Assembly (NCBI GenBank): GCA_947586055.1
Contig: CANPXL010000015.1
Coordinates: forward strand, 1-64,000
Direction: 5' to 3'
Source: an uncultured Acetatifactor sp.
GTDB taxonomy: Bacteria > Bacillota > Clostridia > Lachnospirales > Lachnospiraceae
Length of the DNA: 64,000 nt
Part shown: one piece after another, positions 10,201 to 19,086 of the stretch
Position numbering within the stretch: position 1 is the first letter of the stretch
Layout of the letters: every line of letters begins with the position of its first letter
Made by a program: the position numbers and the translations under genes
The notes under the pieces: generated by a model
Databases searched by the model: none
What the model saw: only the letters and a program-made list of their open reading frames with translations
What the model was told of the DNA's origin: nothing

Positions 10201-10416
10201 ACGGTATCTGGGGATCATATCCTTGATGGTGCGGGTCTCCACATGACCGATGTGCGGCTTGCCGTTCGCCGTGGGCGGACCGTCATAAAAGGTATACACC
10301 GGACCGTCCTTGCGGTTCTCGATGCTCTTCTGAAAAATGTCGTGATCCTTCCAGAATTTCCCGGTCTGTTTTTCTCTTTCCACGAAATTCAGATCTTTTG
10401 CCACTTTGCTGTACAT
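7258..10416 (-). CDS. ileS: Isoleucyl-tRNA synthetase
   Basis: 1052 aa class Ia synthetase charging tRNA-Ile. It has the HIGH motif at residues 55-58, the KMSKS motif at 604-608, an editing domain with GVVHIAPAFGEDD, Cys-rich zinc-ribbon inserts (ECECGCQKC, CPKCGK), and a long C-terminal anticodon-binding region that lacks the terminal zinc finger of the E. coli type. This suggests the eukaryote-like (type 2) IleRS form, often associated with intrinsic mupirocin tolerance; that is inference. The ATG at 10416 is chosen because it has an AGGAAG site and gives the normal N-terminus. The longer reading to 10521 would start inside the T-box terminator. Confidence 0.96.
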   Translation of the reverse strand: MYSKVAKDLNFVEREKQTGKFWKDHDIFQKSIENRKDGPVYTFYDGPPTANGKPHIGHVETRTIKDMIPRYRTMKGYMVPRKAGWDTHGLPVEIEVEKLLGLNGKEQIEQYGLEPFIDQCKESVWKYKGMWEDFSGTVGFWADMDDPYVTYHDDYIESEWWALKTIWDKGLLYKGFKIVPYCPRCGTPLSTAEVAQGYKDIKERSAIARFKVKGEDAYILAWTTTPWTLPSNVALCVNPAETYTKVKAADGYTYYMAQALLDTVLGKLGDPKEGKAAYEVLETYTGKDLEYKEYEPLFDCAVDICAKQGKKAFYVVCDSYVTLTDGTGVVHIAPAFGEDDAKVGRAYDLPFVQLVDGNGNMTAETPYAGVFVKKADPMVLKDLDAKGLLFDAPKFEHSYPHCWRCDTPLIYYARESWYIRETAVRDELIRNNNTVNWIPESIGTGRFGNWLENIQDWAISRNRYWGTPLNIWECECGCQKCVGSRQELAELSGDPESAKVELHRPYIDEVTFPCPKCGKTMHRVPEVIDCWFDSGAMPFAQHHYPFENKELFEQQFPAQFISEAVDQTRGWFHSLMAESTLLFNKAPYENVIVLGHVQDENGQKMSKSKGNAVDPFEALETYGADAIRWYFYTSSAPWLPKRFSGKIVQEGQRKFLGKLWNTYAFFVLYAEIDGFDATKYRMDPASLTVLDRWLLSRLNTVVGQVDENLDQYRIPEAAKALQDFVEEMSNWYVRRNRERFWAKGMEQDKINAYMTLYQALVTISKAAAPMIPFMTEDIYQNLVRSVDKDAPESIHLCDFPRVEEQYIDRELEAVMEEVQNAVTIGHSCREDAALKTRQPLSRMYLKADFALSGYYTDIIKEELNVKEVVFTDDVRAFTSYTFKPQLRTVGPKYGKHLGGIQKKLASLDGNAAMDELNENGKLTFGIDDVTVELTRDDLLIDMAQKPGYVSQENGRMTVVLDANLTEELIEEGFVLELISKIQTMRKEADFEVTDHIRVSVNGNEKLAALAERNRSAIMGKVLADELTAGKEFAVSREWDVNEEKVTLSVEKR

Positions 10417-10486
10417 AGGCTTCTTCCTTTCTTTTTCTGATACGCGGTTCCCGGGGCGCTCTCCGCGCCGCCTCAATGCCCGCATT

Positions 10487-10760
10487 AAAAAACCGCGTCC
10501 GTAAAAGGACGCGGTTTTCATGCGTTACCACCTGTTACTCATACGTTCCCGGCCGCTGCGCCGGAATGATATGGCTTCCCATAACGGCGGAATACCGTTC
10601 AGGGCTACCGGGCCGGAAATCTCCGCCTTTTGTCCTGACTGCTCGGAAGTGATCTTCCCTGTTCCGTTACTCGGACCGGTCTTTCACCGACACCGGCTCG
10701 CTTTGCCTTTCCCGGCACAGATACTCTCTTCGTCAATGCATTTGCCATCTTATAACATCT
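10487..10760 (-). promoter_or_regulatory. T-box riboswitch leader of ileS
   Basis: Reading the minus strand, the leader contains a Stem I-like segment starting near 10735, a candidate specifier codon ATC (Ile) at 10653-10651 followed by the expected purine, and the T-box core GGTGGTAACGCA (10532-10521). It ends in an intrinsic terminator with arms AACCGCGTCC/GGACGCGGTT and a T-run (10518-10487). Uncharged tRNA-Ile is expected to stabilise the antiterminator and permit ileS expression. Specifier identity and downstream gene agree. Confidence 0.88.
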
Positions 10761-10765
10761 GCCTT

Positions 10766-10795
10766 ATTATAGTACCGCCCAAAAGAAAAAGTCAA
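10766..10795 (-). promoter_or_regulatory. Promoter of the T-box/ileS transcript
   Basis: Minus-strand TTGACT (10795-10790), 18 bp, TATAAT (10771-10766). The predicted start falls just before the T-box Stem I. Confidence 0.7.
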
Positions 10796-10830
10796 GAGCG
10801 AAAACAAACGGATTTCGGCAAAAGCTCGCG

Positions 10831-11376
10831 CTACTGTTCCATCTGCCTTCCGAGAAACCCGGCGGCCGACTGCAGAAGCTTCTGCTCTACTTCGCCCATG
10901 TGCACCTTGTTGTCGTTCTGCAGAAGCACAACGCTGCCGATGATGTCCCCCTCACAGAGAATGGGCGCAATGGCCTCGTGCTGATACTCTTCCCCGCCCT
11001 CGTCGCAGACATTGATAAAGCTTCTGTCACCTCTCGACGCCATCAGCGTCTCACGGTTATGAACCTTCTCGTCCAGCTGTCTGCTGACGGATTTGTTGAC
11101 CAGCTGCTTATAGCCGCCCGCGGCCGCGATAAACTGATCCCTGTCCGCGATCAGCGCCGCATGCCCCGACGCCTGAGCCAGGCTTTCCGCGTACTGCTTT
11201 GCAAAAGTGCTCATCTCTCCGATGGGCGAATATTTCTTCAGGATAATCTGTCCCTCCCGGTCCGTAAAGATCTCAAGCGGGTCCGATTCCCGGATGTGCA
11301 GAGTCCTGCGGATCTCCTTTGGGATCACGATTCTTCCAAGATCATCAATGCGTCTTACGATTCCTGTGGCTTTCAT
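10831..11376 (-). CDS. spoVT: Stage V sporulation protein T, AbrB-family regulator
   Basis: 181 aa. The N-terminus (residues 1-50) is an AbrB/SpoVT swapped-hairpin DNA-binding domain (MKATGIVRRIDDLGRIVIPKEIRR). The rest is a GAF-like domain with a conserved EAIAPILCEGDIIGSVVLL block. In Bacillus SpoVT modulates sigma-G-dependent genes in the forespore. The ATG at 11376 is preceded by GGAGGAAA, and the upstream extension has no family similarity. Downstream of mfd in the same orientation, as in many Firmicutes where spoVT follows mfd. Confidence 0.95.
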   Translation of the reverse strand: MKATGIVRRIDDLGRIVIPKEIRRTLHIRESDPLEIFTDREGQIILKKYSPIGEMSTFAKQYAESLAQASGHAALIADRDQFIAAAGGYKQLVNKSVSRQLDEKVHNRETLMASRGDRSFINVCDEGGEEYQHEAIAPILCEGDIIGSVVLLQNDNKVHMGEVEQKLLQSAAGFLGRQMEQ

Positions 11377-11465
11377 GCTGTTTCCTCCATTCCGTATACA
11401 ATGCACTACGATCAACGCTTTTCTAGTATTTGTAAAGGAAGGATTATTATGCATTTTTGATCCGT

Positions 11466-11567
11466 TTATTCACTGATATATTCGATATAATCCTCTTCGC
11501 TGGCGAAAAGCATGTATCTTCCGTTTACCAGTCCCATATAACCGCTGTCCGTATTGTATCCCTTCAT
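11466..11567 (-). CDS. 33-aa small protein, unknown function
   Basis: A short reading frame begins at the ATG at 11567 after a strong AGGAGGT ribosome site (9-bp spacing) and ends at TAA 11466-11468. The peptide starts MKGYNTDSGYMGLVNGRYML and ends in an acidic, aromatic tail (FASEEDYIEYISE). It is rich in Tyr and Gly, has no membrane segment, and sits between mfd and spoVT. A small stem (AAACGG/CCGTTT) lies just upstream of the ribosome site. The strong translation signal and non-random composition argue for a real gene. I do not know a function. Confidence 0.7.
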   Translation of the reverse strand: MKGYNTDSGYMGLVNGRYMLFASEEDYIEYISE

Positions 11568-11648
11568 AAAAAATTACCTCCTGTTCCAAAACGGTTTCCG
11601 TCCGTTTTCAAATAGAAGGTAACATTTTTTGAGAGTCATAAAACTCTC

Positions 11649-14600
11649 TTATTCTTCTCCGTCGCTTTTCCGATCCGGCAATAATGTCCGCATTTTTGCC
11701 AACAGTTCCTCCGTCTTACCCAAAAGCAGCTCCGCCTCCGTCTCCACCAGCTCTGTTTTTTTATACTTGTAGGTAAAGTAAGGCGTCCCGTAAGCGGTAA
11801 AAGTAAGATCCTTCCCGCAGCTTTTCAAAAGTTCCGGAATCCCGGAAGGATCCAGCCCCGCGTCCGGCTTCAGGGTAAAGAGGATCCGCCCGTTCTTTCC
11901 CTTGATCTCCGTCATGTACAGTCTGTGCGCGGATACGCGGATCAGCGCGATCCGCAGCAGATTGTCCACCGACTTCGGGATCTCGCCGAAACGGTCCAGC
12001 AGCTCGTCCCGCATGTCGTCCCGTTCCCTGATACTCTCAATTTCCGCGATCCGCTTGTAAATGTCGAGCTTCTGTACTTCGTTTACGATGTAGGTCCCCG
12101 GGATAAACGCGTCCACGTCCAGATCGATCACCGTCGCAAAATCCTCCGGGACCGACGCCCCCTTGAGAGTCTGTACCGCCTCGTTCAGCATCTTACAGTA
12201 CAGATCGTAACCTACCGCCTCCATATGACCGTGCTGTCTCATGCCGAGAAGATTGCCCGCTCCGCGGATCTCAAGATCCCGCATCGCCACCTTAAAACCG
12301 CTGCCCAGTTCGGTAAACTCCCGGATCGCCGCCAGTCGCTTTTCCGCCGCTTCCTTTAAAAGCCTGTCCTTCTTATACATCAGGAAGGCGTAAGCGGTAC
12401 GGCTGGAGCGTCCCACCCGCCCCCGGAGCTGATAGAGCTGCGCAAGTCCCATATTGTCGGAATCGTGAATGATCATGGTATTCACGTTGGGGATGTCAAG
12501 TCCCGTTTCAATGATGGTAGTGGACACCAGCACGTCGATCCCGCCGTCGATAAAGTCGTACATGATCCGCTCCAGTTCGCTCTCCTTCATCTGGCCGTGG
12601 GCGTACGCCACCTCAGCCTCCGGCACCAGCGTTCGCAGCCGCGCCGTCACATCGGCAATATTGTTCACCCGGTTATACACATAATATACCTGTCCTCCCC
12701 TGGCCAGTTCACGGGTGATCGCCTCCCGGACCATCTCCTCGTTGTACTCGCACACAAACGTCTGAACGGGCTGCCGATCCTCCGGCGCTTCCTCCAGCAC
12801 GCTCATATCCCGTATGCCGATGAGACTCATGTGCAGCGTTCTGGGAATGGGCGTGGCCGTAAGCGTCAACACATCCACGTTTTCCTTCAGTTTCCTGATC
12901 TTTTCCTTGTGGGCGACGCCGAAACGCTGTTCCTCGTCAATAACCAGCAGTCCCAGATCCTTGAACGTCACGTCGTCCGACAGCACTCTGTGCGTGCCGA
13001 TCACAATGTCCACCAGCCCTTTTTTGAGATCCGACGCCGTCTTTCTGATCTCCGCCGGGGTCCGGAAACGGCTCATCAGCTCGATCCTGACCGGAAAATC
13101 CTTCATCCGCTGCACAAAAGTGTTATAGTGCTGCTGGGCCAGAATGGTCGTGGGCACCAGATAGACCACCTGTTTTCCTTCCTGTACAGCCTTGAACGCC
13201 GCGCGAATGGCGATCTCGGTTTTCCCGTAGCCAACGTCGCCGCAGATCAGCCGGTCCATGATCTTTGCGCTTTCCATGTCCGCCTTTGTATCCGCGATGG
13301 CCGCCAGCTGATCCTCCGTCTCCTCAAAGGGAAACATCTCCTCAAATTCCTTCTGCCACACCGTATCCCTGCCGAACCGATAACCCTCGCTCTGCTGGCG
13401 CCGGGCGTAGAGCTCCACCAGATCCTTTGCGACCTCGTCCACCGCGCTCCGCACCTTTGTCCTGGTCCGCTCCCATTCCCTGCTGCCCAGCTTGTTCAGC
13501 TTTGGCTTTTGCGTCTGCTCGGAAGCATATTTCTGGATGACGTCCAGCCCCGTGGCCAGAACATAGAGGATCCCGCCGTCCTTGTACTCTATCTTGATAT
13601 AATCCTTGACGACATTCTCCATCTCCACCTTTTCGATTCCCCGGTAGATTCCGATGCCGTGGCTTTCATGAACGACGTAATCTCCTACCCTGAGTTCGTC
13701 AAAGTCCTTGATCTTCTGGCCCTGATAAAGCTTTTTGGTCTTCCTTTTTTTCTTTTTTTCCGCGCCGAAAATATCCGTCTCCGAAATCACAACAAACTTA
13801 AGCAGCGGATATTCAAATCCCCGGTTCACATGGCCGTAATAAGTCACGACCTCCCCCGGTTTCACTTCCCGCATGGGATCTTCCGTGTAAACGGCCGTAA
13901 GCCCGTTGTCCCGCAGATCCTCCGCCAGCCGCTGCGCCCGGGTTCTGGAACCGGAGAGCAGCAGAACTCTGCAGCCGTTCTTTCCGAACTGCTTCAGATC
14001 CTTTACCAGCGTCTCGAAACTGTTGTGGTAAGGCGCAACGTTTCTGGCCGATACATCCATCCTGCGCTGGGGCCTGAAATAACCGCCTTTCAGTTCCAGC
14101 GTCGTCACGGTGGCCAGACTTCCCTGAAGCAGCCTTGCCGCAACCTGTTCGCCGCTGTAAAGAAGATCCATCTGTCCCGGCAGAATATAGCCCTTTTCCG
14201 CCCGCTGCGACATACTCTCCCGGAATTCCGCCTCCACCGCGTCCGCCTGCTCCTTTAACCTGGCAGGTTCATCCATGACGAAAAGGGGCTTCCCGATCCC
14301 CCCTGCCTGTTCCCGCGCCACGCGTACCAGAAGCTCTGGAAGCGTCACGGTATCCTCGAAAAAGTATCTGACATACCCTTCCAGATTCACCTGACCCTGC
14401 CGGCTGAGCAGCTGTTCCTTCAGTTCCCGCATCTGCGCCGCGATTCTGTGGGCTTCCTCCGGTCTCCGGGAATCCCGGAAAACCCGCTCCTGTCTCGCGG
14501 TCTCCTCTTCCAGCCTTTCCAGTCCCTTTCGGATACGGCCATCGTCCATGACAAACTCCGTGGCGGGATACAGCAGGATGCCCTCCAGTGTTTCAATGGA

Positions 14601-15227
14601 ACGCTGGCTGAGAATATCGAAACTGCGGATGGACTCCACCTCGTCTCCCCACAGTTCGATGCGGTACGGGTTATCCTCCGTCAGGTCAAAGACGTCGATG
14701 ATTCCACCCCGCACGCAAAACTGACCCGGGCCTTCCACCTGATCATTTCTTACATACCCGAAGGACACCAGCGTTCTGGCCAGCTCGTCTTCCCCTATGA
14801 CGCCGCCCTTTACCACCTCCACCGAATCCTTTTCCCTGCTCCACACAGCCTGGGGCGCCATCAGCGCAGCGTATGTGGTCACGATCGTGACCGGTTTCCC
14901 CTCCATAAGCCTGCGCAGCGTCCTGACCCGCTCCTTCACAAGCTGGTTGCCGTGAATGTCGGCCTGAAAAAAAATCAGATCCTTGGCCGGATACAGCATC
15001 ACATTCCTGTCGTAAAACCGGTACTCTTCGTAAAGCTCTCTCGCCTTTAAGTCATTGTAAGTGACAATCAGCCTGATCCGAAAGTCCTCGCTCAGTCCAT
15101 AGATCAAATGCAACTTCTGAGAGTCCACGCAGCCTGTCAGAGACACGGGAGCGTTCCCTTTCCGAAGCTGCTCTTTGATCGACTTGTATTCCGCCAGTTC
15201 CTCCAGCGGCGCCAGTAATGCCTGCAT
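11649..15227 (-). CDS. mfd: Transcription-repair coupling factor Mfd
   Basis: 1192 aa, the normal Mfd length. Order: UvrB-homology region (residues ~1-350), RNA-polymerase interaction domain (KIKDFDELRVGDYVVHESHGIGIYRG, ~500-570), RecG-like SF2 translocase with Walker A GDVGYGKTEIA, DEEQ box (IDEEQRFG), motif VI region with TTIIETGLDIPN and QLRGRVGRSSR, and a C-terminal UvrA-inhibitory domain. It removes stalled RNA polymerase and recruits UvrA. It starts 21 bp after pth with a GAGAGGAG site, as in the common pth-mfd arrangement. Confidence 0.97.
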   Translation of the reverse strand: MQALLAPLEELAEYKSIKEQLRKGNAPVSLTGCVDSQKLHLIYGLSEDFRIRLIVTYNDLKARELYEEYRFYDRNVMLYPAKDLIFFQADIHGNQLVKERVRTLRRLMEGKPVTIVTTYAALMAPQAVWSREKDSVEVVKGGVIGEDELARTLVSFGYVRNDQVEGPGQFCVRGGIIDVFDLTEDNPYRIELWGDEVESIRSFDILSQRSIETLEGILLYPATEFVMDDGRIRKGLERLEEETARQERVFRDSRRPEEAHRIAAQMRELKEQLLSRQGQVNLEGYVRYFFEDTVTLPELLVRVAREQAGGIGKPLFVMDEPARLKEQADAVEAEFRESMSQRAEKGYILPGQMDLLYSGEQVAARLLQGSLATVTTLELKGGYFRPQRRMDVSARNVAPYHNSFETLVKDLKQFGKNGCRVLLLSGSRTRAQRLAEDLRDNGLTAVYTEDPMREVKPGEVVTYYGHVNRGFEYPLLKFVVISETDIFGAEKKKKRKTKKLYQGQKIKDFDELRVGDYVVHESHGIGIYRGIEKVEMENVVKDYIKIEYKDGGILYVLATGLDVIQKYASEQTQKPKLNKLGSREWERTRTKVRSAVDEVAKDLVELYARRQQSEGYRFGRDTVWQKEFEEMFPFEETEDQLAAIADTKADMESAKIMDRLICGDVGYGKTEIAIRAAFKAVQEGKQVVYLVPTTILAQQHYNTFVQRMKDFPVRIELMSRFRTPAEIRKTASDLKKGLVDIVIGTHRVLSDDVTFKDLGLLVIDEEQRFGVAHKEKIRKLKENVDVLTLTATPIPRTLHMSLIGIRDMSVLEEAPEDRQPVQTFVCEYNEEMVREAITRELARGGQVYYVYNRVNNIADVTARLRTLVPEAEVAYAHGQMKESELERIMYDFIDGGIDVLVSTTIIETGLDIPNVNTMIIHDSDNMGLAQLYQLRGRVGRSSRTAYAFLMYKKDRLLKEAAEKRLAAIREFTELGSGFKVAMRDLEIRGAGNLLGMRQHGHMEAVGYDLYCKMLNEAVQTLKGASVPEDFATVIDLDVDAFIPGTYIVNEVQKLDIYKRIAEIESIRERDDMRDELLDRFGEIPKSVDNLLRIALIRVSAHRLYMTEIKGKNGRILFTLKPDAGLDPSGIPELLKSCGKDLTFTAYGTPYFTYKYKKTELVETEAELLLGKTEELLAKMRTLLPDRKSDGEE

Positions 15228-15248
15228 ATCTCCTCTCTTTTCCGCTGT

Positions 15249-15821
15249 CTATACAGCCTTCCCATTGAACTCGTTCATTGCGGCGTCCGGGCCCCTGGCA
15301 ATGACAGCGCGAACGGCATCGGCCGCCCGTACCGCCGCCGCGTCCATCACCTTTCGCTCGCCGGAGGCAAAATGTCCCAGCACATGCGCCGCCAGATCGC
15401 CGCCGGAAGGTTTTTCTCCCACGCCCACCCTGATCCGGATGAAATTTTCATGTCCCAGATTTTCGATAATGTTCTTCAGACCGTTGTGTCCGCCCGCGCT
15501 TCCCTTTTTCCGGATGCGGATCTGTCCCGCGTCCAGACATACGTCGTCGGATATCACGATAAGCTCCGCCGTCTCGTCCACCTTGTAATACGCCGTCAGG
15601 AGACGCACGCTCTCCCCGCTCAGGTTCATGAAGGTCTGCGGTTTGGCAAGAACGCATTTCTGTCCTTCTATCATTCCGGTCCCTGTCACCGCCCTGTGCC
15701 TGCCCTCCCGCAGGGTGATCTTCTCCTGTTCCGCCAGTACCTCTATCACATCAAATCCGATATTATGCCGCGTGTTTTCATACTGTTTTCCCGGATTTCC
15801 CAATCCCGCTATAATATACAT
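15249..15821 (-). CDS. pth: Peptidyl-tRNA hydrolase
   Basis: 190 aa, the standard Pth length. It recycles peptidyl-tRNA released from ribosomes. Visible hallmarks are the N-terminal GLGNPGKQYENTRHNIGFDVI with catalytic His20, LAKPQTFMNLSGESV with the conserved Asn, SDDVCLDAGQIRIRKKGSAGGHNGLKNI, and FIRIRVGVGEKP. The start codon directly precedes the conserved YIIAGLGNPG strand. It leads the pth-mfd unit; the spoVG terminator upstream separates it from the glg/spoVG genes. Confidence 0.97.
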   Translation of the reverse strand: MYIIAGLGNPGKQYENTRHNIGFDVIEVLAEQEKITLREGRHRAVTGTGMIEGQKCVLAKPQTFMNLSGESVRLLTAYYKVDETAELIVISDDVCLDAGQIRIRKKGSAGGHNGLKNIIENLGHENFIRIRVGVGEKPSGGDLAAHVLGHFASGERKVMDAAAVRAADAVRAVIARGPDAAMNEFNGKAV

Positions 15822-15955
15822 TTCCGTTCTTCCTTCCGTCCAAAAGGGCCCGCCCCGATAAATCCGTCTAATATTTTCTCACCTTTTTTCTGAAAAGACA
15901 AGACAAATCTGCCCCCGCAGAAGGCTTTTCCCCGCTAATCCCTTTCATGGCGAAC

Positions 15956-15984
15956 AAAAAGGAGACTGCCAAAGAGCAGTCTCC
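15956..15984 (-). terminator. Intrinsic terminator after spoVG
   Basis: Read on the minus strand, the stem GGAGACTGC/GCAGTCTCC is followed by TTTTTG. It lies about 20 bp after the spoVG stop. Confidence 0.8.
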
Positions 15985-16003
15985 CTTACCTTCACACCGG
16001 GCT

Positions 16004-16285
16004 TTACGGGACTTCCTCTCCCGTCTCTTCCGCCGCCACCGTCTCGTATTTGTCCAGTATCATACGCTGGATTCTGTCCCGGGTGACGGAATTGATGGGA
16101 TGCGCGATATCCCTGTATTCCCCGTCCGCGGTCTTCTTGCTTGGCATGGCGATAAAAAGACCCTTGTCCCCTTCGATCACCTTGATGTCGTGCACCACAA
16201 AATCGTCGTCCAGTGTGATGGAAACGACCGCTTTCATCTTGCCGCCCGCGGCAATCTTTCGTACGCGAATGTCTGTAATCTGCAT
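16004..16285 (-). CDS. spoVG: Septation/sporulation regulator SpoVG
   Basis: 93 aa. The whole protein matches Spo[13 protein letters not shown] at the start, then [28 protein letters not shown] and [10 protein letters not shown]. SpoVG is a small RNA/DNA-binding regulator acting in septation, sporulation and envelope or virulence gene control in Firmicutes. It lies 55 bp after glgD on the same strand and ends at a clear terminator, so it may be expressed from glgCD readthrough plus its own promoter. Confidence 0.96.
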   Translation of the reverse strand: MQITDIRVRKIAAGGKMKAVVSITLDDDFVVHDIKVIEGDKGLFIAMPSKKTADGEYRDIAHPINSVTRDRIQRMILDKYETVAAEETGEEVP

Positions 16286-16340
16286 GTGTCTACCCCTTTC
16301 CTGTTACCGTCTGCAATACGGCTCCCCCTCCGTCTGCAGG

Positions 16341-17462
16341 CTACATGGTATACCTTTCGTTCCTCTCCACAATGATGCGGGGCCTGTCTCCGTCCCCCAC
16401 ATACCGGGAATTGGCCCGGATCGTTCCGTGACTTTCCACGATGCAGTTTTCAATGCAGGTGTTGTCGCCGATGTACACATCATTCAGGATGATGGAATTT
16501 CTGATCACGCAGTTATTTCCGATATAACTCTTTTTAAAGATCACGGAATTTTCCACCGTACCGTTGATGATGCAGCCGCTGGAGATCAGGCTGTTCTTTA
16601 CGCAGGTCCCCACATTGTATTTCGCGGGCGGAAGATCGTCCACCTTGGAGTAAATATCGGGATACTGTTTAAAGAAGTAATTCCGGACGTCGGCCCTCAG
16701 GAAATCCATGTTGGTGCTGTAATAATCCTCCACGGACGCCACGTTGCGCCAGTAATCCTTCATCTTGTAGCCATACACCCGCTTCACGTCCTTATAGCGG
16801 ATCAGGATGTCACGCACAAAGTCGTAACGGTCTTCCTCCGCGCATTTCTCGATCATCTCGATGAGCTGACGGCGGCGCAGGACGTAGATGCCGCAGGATA
16901 TCGTGTTCGTCTTCGCCTGCAGCGGCTTTTCCTCAAATTCTTCGATCCGGCACTCTTCATTCATCCGGATCGTGCCGAAGCGCTCCACGTTAAAGCCCTC
17001 TTCCATATCGCGGCAGACTACCGTGATATCGGCCTTTTTCTCGATGTGGTATTCCAACAGCTTATTGTAATCCATTTTATAAACGCCGTCGCCGGACGCG
17101 ATCACGACATAGGGTTCATGGCTGTTCTTCAGGAAGGACAGATTCTGATAGATGGCGTCCGCCGTCCCTCTGTACCAGTTGCTGTTGTCGGCCGTAACGG
17201 CGGGCGTCAGTACAAAAAGCCCTCCCTGCTTACGTCCGAAATCCCACCACTTGGAAGAATTCAAATGCTCATTCAGGCTTTTCGCGTTATACTGGGTCAG
17301 CACCGCAACCCTCTGAATGTGGGAATTCGTCATATTGCTCAATGTAAAGTCTATGCTCCGGTAGCTGCCCGCGATGGGCATCGCACAAATGGCCCTCTTC
17401 TGGGACAGCTCCTGCATTCTGTGGTTATTTCCGCCCGCTAATATGATTCCGATCGCTCTCAC
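16341..17462 (-). CDS. glgD: Glucose-1-phosphate adenylyltransferase-like subunit GlgD
   Basis: 373 aa nucleotidyltransferase with C-terminal left-handed beta-helix. It aligns with GlgD, the partner of GlgC in Bacilli and Clostridia: IILAGGNNHRMQELS replaces the GGxGxRL pyrophosphorylase signature of GlgC, so its own catalysis is probably poor and it likely acts as a regulatory or activating subunit. YVVIASGDGVYKMDYN and the hexapeptide-repeat tail are intact. The start ATG overlaps the glgC stop by one base (translational coupling), consistent with a GlgC-GlgD heteromer. Confidence 0.94.
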   Translation of the reverse strand: MRAIGIILAGGNNHRMQELSQKRAICAMPIAGSYRSIDFTLSNMTNSHIQRVAVLTQYNAKSLNEHLNSSKWWDFGRKQGGLFVLTPAVTADNSNWYRGTADAIYQNLSFLKNSHEPYVVIASGDGVYKMDYNKLLEYHIEKKADITVVCRDMEEGFNVERFGTIRMNEECRIEEFEEKPLQAKTNTISCGIYVLRRRQLIEMIEKCAEEDRYDFVRDILIRYKDVKRVYGYKMKDYWRNVASVEDYYSTNMDFLRADVRNYFFKQYPDIYSKVDDLPPAKYNVGTCVKNSLISSGCIINGTVENSVIFKKSYIGNNCVIRNSIILNDVYIGDNTCIENCIVESHGTIRANSRYVGDGDRPRIIVERNERYTM

Positions 17463-18733
17463 TACTGTTCACCTGCCTTAATCAAAGATTTGCCGCCTGC
17501 GAGCCGGGAATCTTCATAATCCGAATCCTGGGTCACGCCGAAGATCACCGTGTTCTTTCCCACCGAGATGCCGTCGGGGATCACACTCTTTTCGCCAACC
17601 GTGACAAGCCCGTGGTTGTAAATATGGGGCGCCGTATCGTTGGGCACTTCCTCACCCACGCCCAGCTGTACCCCGTTCCCGATGGTCACATCCTCCGCCA
17701 CGATGGCCTTGTTCAGCACACAGCCGTCGCCGATATGGGTGTGGTTCATAATGATGGAGTCCCGTATGACCGTACCCTTGCCGATGGTGACGCCGCAGCC
17801 GATAACGGAATTGTAAACTTCTCCGTATATGTCCGTTCCCTCGCCCACAATGCAGCGTTCCATGACGCTGTTTTCGCACAGGTACTGGGGCGGCTGAATC
17901 TCGCTCTTTGTATAGATCTTCCAGTATTCCTCGTACAGATTAAATTCGGGGACAATGTCGATCAGCTCCATGTTGGCTTCCCAGTAGGAGCTTAAGGTTC
18001 CCACATCCTTCCAGTAGCCCGTGAACTCGTAGGCATACAGGGGCGCCCCTTTTTCATGGCAGTACGGGATCACATGCTTGCCGAAGTCCAGAGCGGGCTG
18101 TTCCGCCTTTGCGATCAGCGCCTCCCGGAGGGTCTTCCAGTTAAAGATGTAGATACCCATGCTGGCCAGATTGCTCCTGGGATGTTCCGGCTTTTCCTCA
18201 AAGTCCGTGATCTTCCTGTTCTCGTCGGTAATCATGATGCCGAAACGGCTCGCCTCTTCCATGGGAACCGGCATCACGGCAATGGTCACTTCGGCGTTGT
18301 TCGCCTTATGGAAATCCAGCATCACTTCGTAGTCCATCTTATAGATATGGTCACCCGAGAGGATCAGCACATAGTCGGGATGAAAGCTCTCCATATATTC
18401 CAGATTCTGGTAAATGGCGTTTGCCGTGCCTGTGTACCATTCGCTGTTGGAACTCTTTTCATAAGGGGGCAGGACCGTTACTCCGCCGATGTTTCGGTCC
18501 AGATCCCAGGGAATACCGATTCCGATATGGGTATTCAGACGAAGGGGCTGGTACTGGGTCAGAACGCCGACCGTGTCCACTCCGGAGTTAATACAGTTGG
18601 AAAGCGGGAAATCAATGATACGGTATTTCCCTCCAAACGCAACGGCAGGCTTTGCGACCTTGGAAGTCAGCACCCCCAGTCGGCTGCCCTGTCCGCCTGC
18701 CAACAACATGGCAATCATTTCTTTTTTAATCAT
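17462..18733 (-). CDS. glgC: Glucose-1-phosphate adenylyltransferase (ADP-glucose pyrophosphorylase)
   Basis: 423 aa. It makes ADP-glucose from ATP and glucose-1-phosphate, the committed step of bacterial glycogen synthesis. The N-terminal signature [50 protein letters not shown] and [12 protein letters not shown] are all intact; the C-terminus has hexapeptide repeats forming the beta-helix. It is the first gene of the glgC-glgD pair, starts after a GAGGTGATG site, and has its own promoter divergent from murC. Confidence 0.97.
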   Translation of the reverse strand: MIKKEMIAMLLAGGQGSRLGVLTSKVAKPAVAFGGKYRIIDFPLSNCINSGVDTVGVLTQYQPLRLNTHIGIGIPWDLDRNIGGVTVLPPYEKSSNSEWYTGTANAIYQNLEYMESFHPDYVLILSGDHIYKMDYEVMLDFHKANNAEVTIAVMPVPMEEASRFGIMITDENRKITDFEEKPEHPRSNLASMGIYIFNWKTLREALIAKAEQPALDFGKHVIPYCHEKGAPLYAYEFTGYWKDVGTLSSYWEANMELIDIVPEFNLYEEYWKIYTKSEIQPPQYLCENSVMERCIVGEGTDIYGEVYNSVIGCGVTIGKGTVIRDSIIMNHTHIGDGCVLNKAIVAEDVTIGNGVQLGVGEEVPNDTAPHIYNHGLVTVGEKSVIPDGISVGKNTVIFGVTQDSDYEDSRLAGGKSLIKAGEQ

Positions 18734-18776
18734 GTCATCACCTCTGTCTAGCTTTCTGCCATTTACTGGTATGAAA

Positions 18777-18805
18777 ATTATATCATATCAAAATTACAAA
18801 GTGAA
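18777..18805 (-). promoter_or_regulatory. Promoter of glgC
   Basis: Minus-strand TTCACT (18805-18800), 17 bp, TATAAT (18782-18777), about 45 bp upstream of glgC. Confidence 0.55.
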
Positions 18806-18970
18806 TATTAATTGATAAAAAAATTTACTTTTTTTTCATTTTTTCTATTGATTATGAACAGATTTTCGTAACGGCGGAATGTTTTTTTGTATATTTTTTC
18901 AAATATGCGCCTGCGGGCGCTCATTTTCCACCGTCATTTTTAACACATTGCTTCTTCTTTCGGATTCTGT

Positions 18971-18999
18971 TTGTTTTTTGGTTCCCGTTCGTATATAAT
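18971..18999 (+). promoter_or_regulatory. Promoter of murC
   Basis: TTGTTT (18971-18976), 17 bp, TATAAT (18994-18999). The transcript would carry an ~80-nt leader containing the GGACCGG/CCGGTCC hairpin. Confidence 0.6.
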
Positions 19000-19086
19000 A
19001 TAACATATCCGAGAGAAACACGCGCGGACCGGCCTGTTCCTTTTTGTTCACCGGTCCGTATCTTATCAGGAAAGGAACTGCAGAAC

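Larger units (their letters stand above)
18734..19086. other. Divergent AT-rich intergenic region between glgC and murC
   Basis: No gene is seen. The stretch carries the glgC promoter on the minus strand, the murC promoter on the plus strand, long A/T tracts around 18810-18900, and an inverted repeat GGACCGG/CCGGTCC at about 19025-19055 in the murC leader. Confidence 0.6.

Noticed and set aside
7258..10521. Extended ileS start at 10521
   Set aside because: The extra 35 codons fall in the T-box terminator and leader; ATG 10416 has the ribosome site and family N-terminus.
12465..14258. 597-aa plus-strand open frame
   Set aside because: Lies wholly inside mfd on the opposite strand, with low-complexity His/Arg/Leu composition and no ribosome site.
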